Below, piece by piece: positions 61,433-64,000 of a stretch of DNA of 64,000 nucleotides. A program made the position numbers and the translations under genes. Under the pieces are notes generated by a model, which did not search any database, had not been told where the DNA came from, and saw nothing but the letters and a program-made list of their open reading frames with translations. The stretch comes from Albidovulum litorale (GTDB taxonomy: Bacteria > Pseudomonadota > Alphaproteobacteria > Rhodobacterales > Rhodobacteraceae), in the NCBI RefSeq assembly GCF_025751495.1, contig NZ_JAOWKZ010000002.1:434001-498000 (forward strand), given 5' to 3'. Numbering within the stretch: position 1 is the first letter of the stretch; the number at the start of each line of letters is the position of its first letter.

Positions 61433-64000
61433 CTATCCAGCGGGCGTTCGAATACTTGCGATACGAATAAGCTTTCCCCAAGCAGCAATGCGGCCAGCAA
61501 GCGCATGGCCGACCGCTCGGTAAATGGTGATGTAGAGCAGTGGCCGGTAGATTAACCTCTGAAGTGGCACGAGAAGGAGCAAAGAAAGGTTTTCGCGCCG
61601 TTCGAACCTGAAAGCAAAAAGCGCCGAGATTAAATCCAGGATTGGCAGCATTACCCAGCCTGCGATTAAAGCCAGAGACACATCGCCGCTCGTCAGGGGT
61701 ATGCCGCGAACAAGGTTTCCTGCGGCCATGATGATTACGCTTACGAAGACCGCGTCAGCCAGTGGTGCCAAGAGCCCTAGCACAATGCCTGTAAGCCAAA
61801 GATCTGGGATCGAGACTAAGCCGACACCGCGCGCTGTCTTTGCCGCGCGACGGTGTTTCCAGGCGGTCTGCATCATGCCGAAGCTCCAGCGAAGTCGCTG
61901 TTTCATAAAGCCTGAGAGGGTCTCAGGCGCATCCGTAATGGAATATGCGCGCTCTTCGAAAGCGATCCGATAACCCGCGCGCAGAATTGCGACCGTAAGG
62001 TCGGCATCCTCGGTAATTGTGTCGGGGGAATAGAACCCAACTTTCCTCACAGCCTCAACACGCCATGCACCGATAGCGCCGGGCACGACGAGCATCGCGT
62101 TCAGCCGTTCGGCGGCACGACGATCGATATTCTGTGCGGTGATGTATTCAAGTGCCTGCAATCGAGCAAGCAGACCGCGGCGATTGCCAACTTTGACGTT
62201 GCCCGCAATTGCGCCGACATGTGGATCCGCGAAATGTCCCATCAGCCTTCGAACCGCTTTGGGGTGCAGAAGTGTGTCGGCATCGACCGCCACAACCACC
62301 TCGGTCTCGATCTCGGCGTAGGCGGCATTGAGCGCGCTGCACTTGCCGCCGTTTTTCTGACGTATCAGCCGCACCCTAGGATCGTGACGGAATTCCCGCT
62401 CCACCGTCTCCGCGGTGCCGTCGGTTGAACCGTCGTCGATTACGATGACGCGAATGTCCGGGTAGTCGGAGGCGAGCGCGGCGGCGACCCCGTCGACGAT
62501 GACAAGCTCCTCGTTGAAGGCGGGAATGGCGATCGTCACGGTAGTGAGCGGTTCTGCCAAGCCTGACGGATGTCGCCGCCGGAGAAGCGCGAGAGAAAGC
62601 ATGATAAGCGAACGGACAATGCCGAAGCATACCGCCACCCAGAAAATCCAGACCAGTACATGACCAGCTACGGCGGCGGTGACGAAGGAAGCGCGGTCGA
62701 GCGGTGTTAAATTGTCCGTTGCCAGTGGCATCATTTCGTCGCGTGATAGGCCGAGGAATTCTGAAAGCAGAACGATCCGATAGCCTTCTGCCCTGAGCCG
62801 GTCGATCAGCATCGGCAACGCGGCGACCGTGGCGGAACGGTCGCCGCCCGCATCGTGCATTACGATGACCTTGCTCGCGTTCGATGCCATCTGCGCCATC
62901 ACATAGTCAGTGATTTCAATGGCGCTCATGAATTCCCAATCGCGCGGCACGATGTCGGAGCCGGCGACCATGTATCCTTCTTTCTCTATTATGCTTTGCT
63001 GCGTGGCTTCATCCTTGGTGAGTGGGCCCTCGCTGCGTCCGTACGGCGTGCGGAATAGATAGGTCGTGCGCCCCGTAACGCTTGCAATAAGCCGTTGGAG
63101 CGCGTTCAGCTCAAGCTGAGCCCGGACAACGCCCATCTCGTCACCCTCTGGATGAAAGAACGTATGCGAACCGACCTCGTGCCCTTCGGCAACCATGCGG
63201 CGGACGATAGAAGGATAATTCACTACGTTGGTGCCGATTACGAAGAATGTTGCCGGAACGCCCTTCGCCTTCAGCACGTCAAGGATTGACACTGTGTAGT
63301 CCGGGTCGGGCCCATCGTCGAAAGTGATTGCAACAACTTTATCCGCAGAGCTGCCATAGCGTTCGACGGAGATCGGGCGCGGTACCATATCGTAGATCTC
63401 GCCGTCGATGAGACCCGTTGTTGGGTCCTTGAAGAACCTGCGTTTTCCCGTGATCTCGGGTTTGGTGACCCTCCGGAATGGTCCGTCACCTGAATAGGAG
63501 ACGTAATCTGTGAAACCGATAGTTTCGAGAGCACCAACTTGCGACGGCTCTAACCCATTTCCGATCAGTGGCCAGGCGCCGGGATCCTCCAGGCCAGTTG
63601 ACCAAAGTACAACCCCGGCCACAGGCTTTCGCATCAAGGTTAGAATTTGATTGTGTAGAGAAACAGCATCAAGAAGCCAGATCTCGGCTGAACGACCATC
63701 TTCGGTAGTGAAAGTCGCGCGGGTATTGAGCGATCCGGTCTCAACGGCGATCATCGACGTTTGGCGCGCTAGAAGCTCCATTGCCTCTGCAAAGGGCAAC
63801 TTAACTGGTGAGAGATCTCCGTCCGTCCACATGTAGGCGAAGGATCCAAGTGCGAGACGCAGCTTGTCAGGTCCTACGGCAAATGCCGCGTCATCAACGA
63901 GTGTTTCGAACCAACTCTGGGCTGCAAGAGGCCCCGGCGGCGCGCCCGCATAGGGCTCCCGAAACGCCTGTAGGAGCACAGAATCGACCGCCTCGACAAG
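61433..64000 (-). CDS. GH18-like/polysaccharide deacetylase/glycosyltransferase-2 fusion (5' end beyond the window)
   Basis: At least 855 residues remain, and the frame runs through base 64000, so the N-terminus is missing; the apparent start at 63979 is only an internal GTG. Domain order: the end of a GH18-like domain (LALGSFAYMWTDGDL ... AGVVLWSTGLEDPG); a NodB-type deacetylase with TFDDGPDPDY and GSHTFFHP; two membrane helices near VAGHVLVWIFWVAVCFGIV; then a GT2 domain with IAIPAFNEE, VIDDGSTDGT, VAVDADT, TEDADLT and QRLRWSFG. At the C-terminus are further helices. Each domain keeps its catalytic motif. Polysaccharide synthesis with deacetylation at the membrane is inferred. Confidence 0.85.
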   Translation of the reverse strand, partial: LVEAVDSVLLQAFREPYAGAPPGPLAAQSWFETLVDDAAFAVGPDKLRLALGSFAYMWTDGDLSPVKLPFAEAMELLARQTSMIAVETGSLNTRATFTTEDGRSAEIWLLDAVSLHNQILTLMRKPVAGVVLWSTGLEDPGAWPLIGNGLEPSQVGALETIGFTDYVSYSGDGPFRRVTKPEITGKRRFFKDPTTGLIDGEIYDMVPRPISVERYGSSADKVVAITFDDGPDPDYTVSILDVLKAKGVPATFFVIGTNVVNYPSIVRRMVAEGHEVGSHTFFHPEGDEMGVVRAQLELNALQRLIASVTGRTTYLFRTPYGRSEGPLTKDEATQQSIIEKEGYMVAGSDIVPRDWEFMSAIEITDYVMAQMASNASKVIVMHDAGGDRSATVAALPMLIDRLRAEGYRIVLLSEFLGLSRDEMMPLATDNLTPLDRASFVTAAVAGHVLVWIFWVAVCFGIVRSLIMLSLALLRRRHPSGLAEPLTTVTIAIPAFNEELVIVDGVAAALASDYPDIRVIVIDDGSTDGTAETVEREFRHDPRVRLIRQKNGGKCSALNAAYAEIETEVVVAVDADTLLHPKAVRRLMGHFADPHVGAIAGNVKVGNRRGLLARLQALEYITAQNIDRRAAERLNAMLVVPGAIGAWRVEAVRKVGFYSPDTITEDADLTVAILRAGYRIAFEERAYSITDAPETLSGFMKQRLRWSFGMMQTAWKHRRAAKTARGVGLVSIPDLWLTGIVLGLLAPLADAVFVSVIIMAAGNLVRGIPLTSGDVSLALIAGWVMLPILDLISALFAFRFERRENLSLLLLVPLQRLIYRPLLYITIYRAVGHALAGRIAAWGKLIRIASIRTPAG

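Overview
The window looks like a chromosomal segment of a marine-type alphaproteobacterium of the order Rhodobacterales (Rhodobacteraceae/Roseobacteraceae). Support comes from the GC-rich sequence, the chvI-chvG-hprK-rapZ-EIIA-HPr gene chain next to pckA, a CycM-type membrane cytochrome c, a methylsuccinyl-CoA dehydrogenase of the ethylmalonyl-CoA pathway, and several lineage-restricted small families (DUF6473, a twin-transmembrane HIG1-like protein, a 97-residue ribbon-helix-helix protein). The genus cannot be set from sequence reading alone.

Layout. 1-8.9 kb: the start of a peptide-type solute-binding protein, cytochrome c (cycM), prephenate dehydratase (pheA), a copper ATPase (copA), and a YbbP/YbbA-type ABC exporter divergent from a TesA-like esterase. 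9-16.1 kb: tRNA-Trp, a three-gene periplasmic dehydrogenase cluster (sorbosone-dehydrogenase-like protein, GMC flavoprotein, Tat-exported small subunit), a glyoxalase-family protein, a ribbon-helix-helix protein, a small secreted protein, elongation factor Tu and a lipoprotein. 16.2-25.8 kb: cytochrome P450, a DUF533 protein, an uncharacterised secreted helical protein paired with a PiuC-type hydroxylase, parC, an SH3 protein, an SDR, and a HIG1-like protein with a PduO-type cobalamin adenosyltransferase. 26-30.5 kb: etfB-etfA, DUF6473, 3-hydroxybutyryl-CoA dehydrogenase and a PlsC-type acyltransferase. 30.6-37 kb: the overlapping PTS/ChvG-ChvI regulatory operon, divergent from pckA. 37-51.7 kb: a TSUP transporter, mcd, MFS transporter, META lipoprotein, recO, an M50 protease, a HAD/hydrolase/threonine-dehydratase operon, an SMR-like protein, two hydrolases (one PcaD-like), and an MFS/alcohol dehydrogenase/enolase-superfamily cluster.

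51.7-64 kb is the accessory-looking part. A tail-anchored Ser/Thr kinase is followed by a 46-codon proline-rich peptide gene. A tRNA-Ser(GCU) comes next, then about 1 kb of decayed sequence that includes a YgjP-like metallopeptidase pseudogene. After it lies a tightly coupled six-gene operon: solute-binding protein, two permeases, SIS-domain protein, PfkB kinase and MalK-type ATPase. Its gene content matches fructoselysine (frl)-type Amadori-compound pathways and is the best candidate for an uncharacterised system here. The window ends with a secreted lipoprotein resembling double-psi beta-barrel proteins and, on the opposite strand, a large GH18-like/polysaccharide-deacetylase/glycosyltransferase-2 fusion cut by the window edge.

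How the genes work together: ETF, Hbd and Mcd are all used in acetyl-CoA assimilation and polyhydroxybutyrate turnover. The ChvG/ChvI-PTS operon next to pckA ties envelope sensing and phosphotransfer signalling to gluconeogenesis. Several intergenic gaps carry recurrent AT-rich tandem hairpins or a GTGGGTTTAAACCCAC palindrome, which look like short dispersed repeats of this genome.
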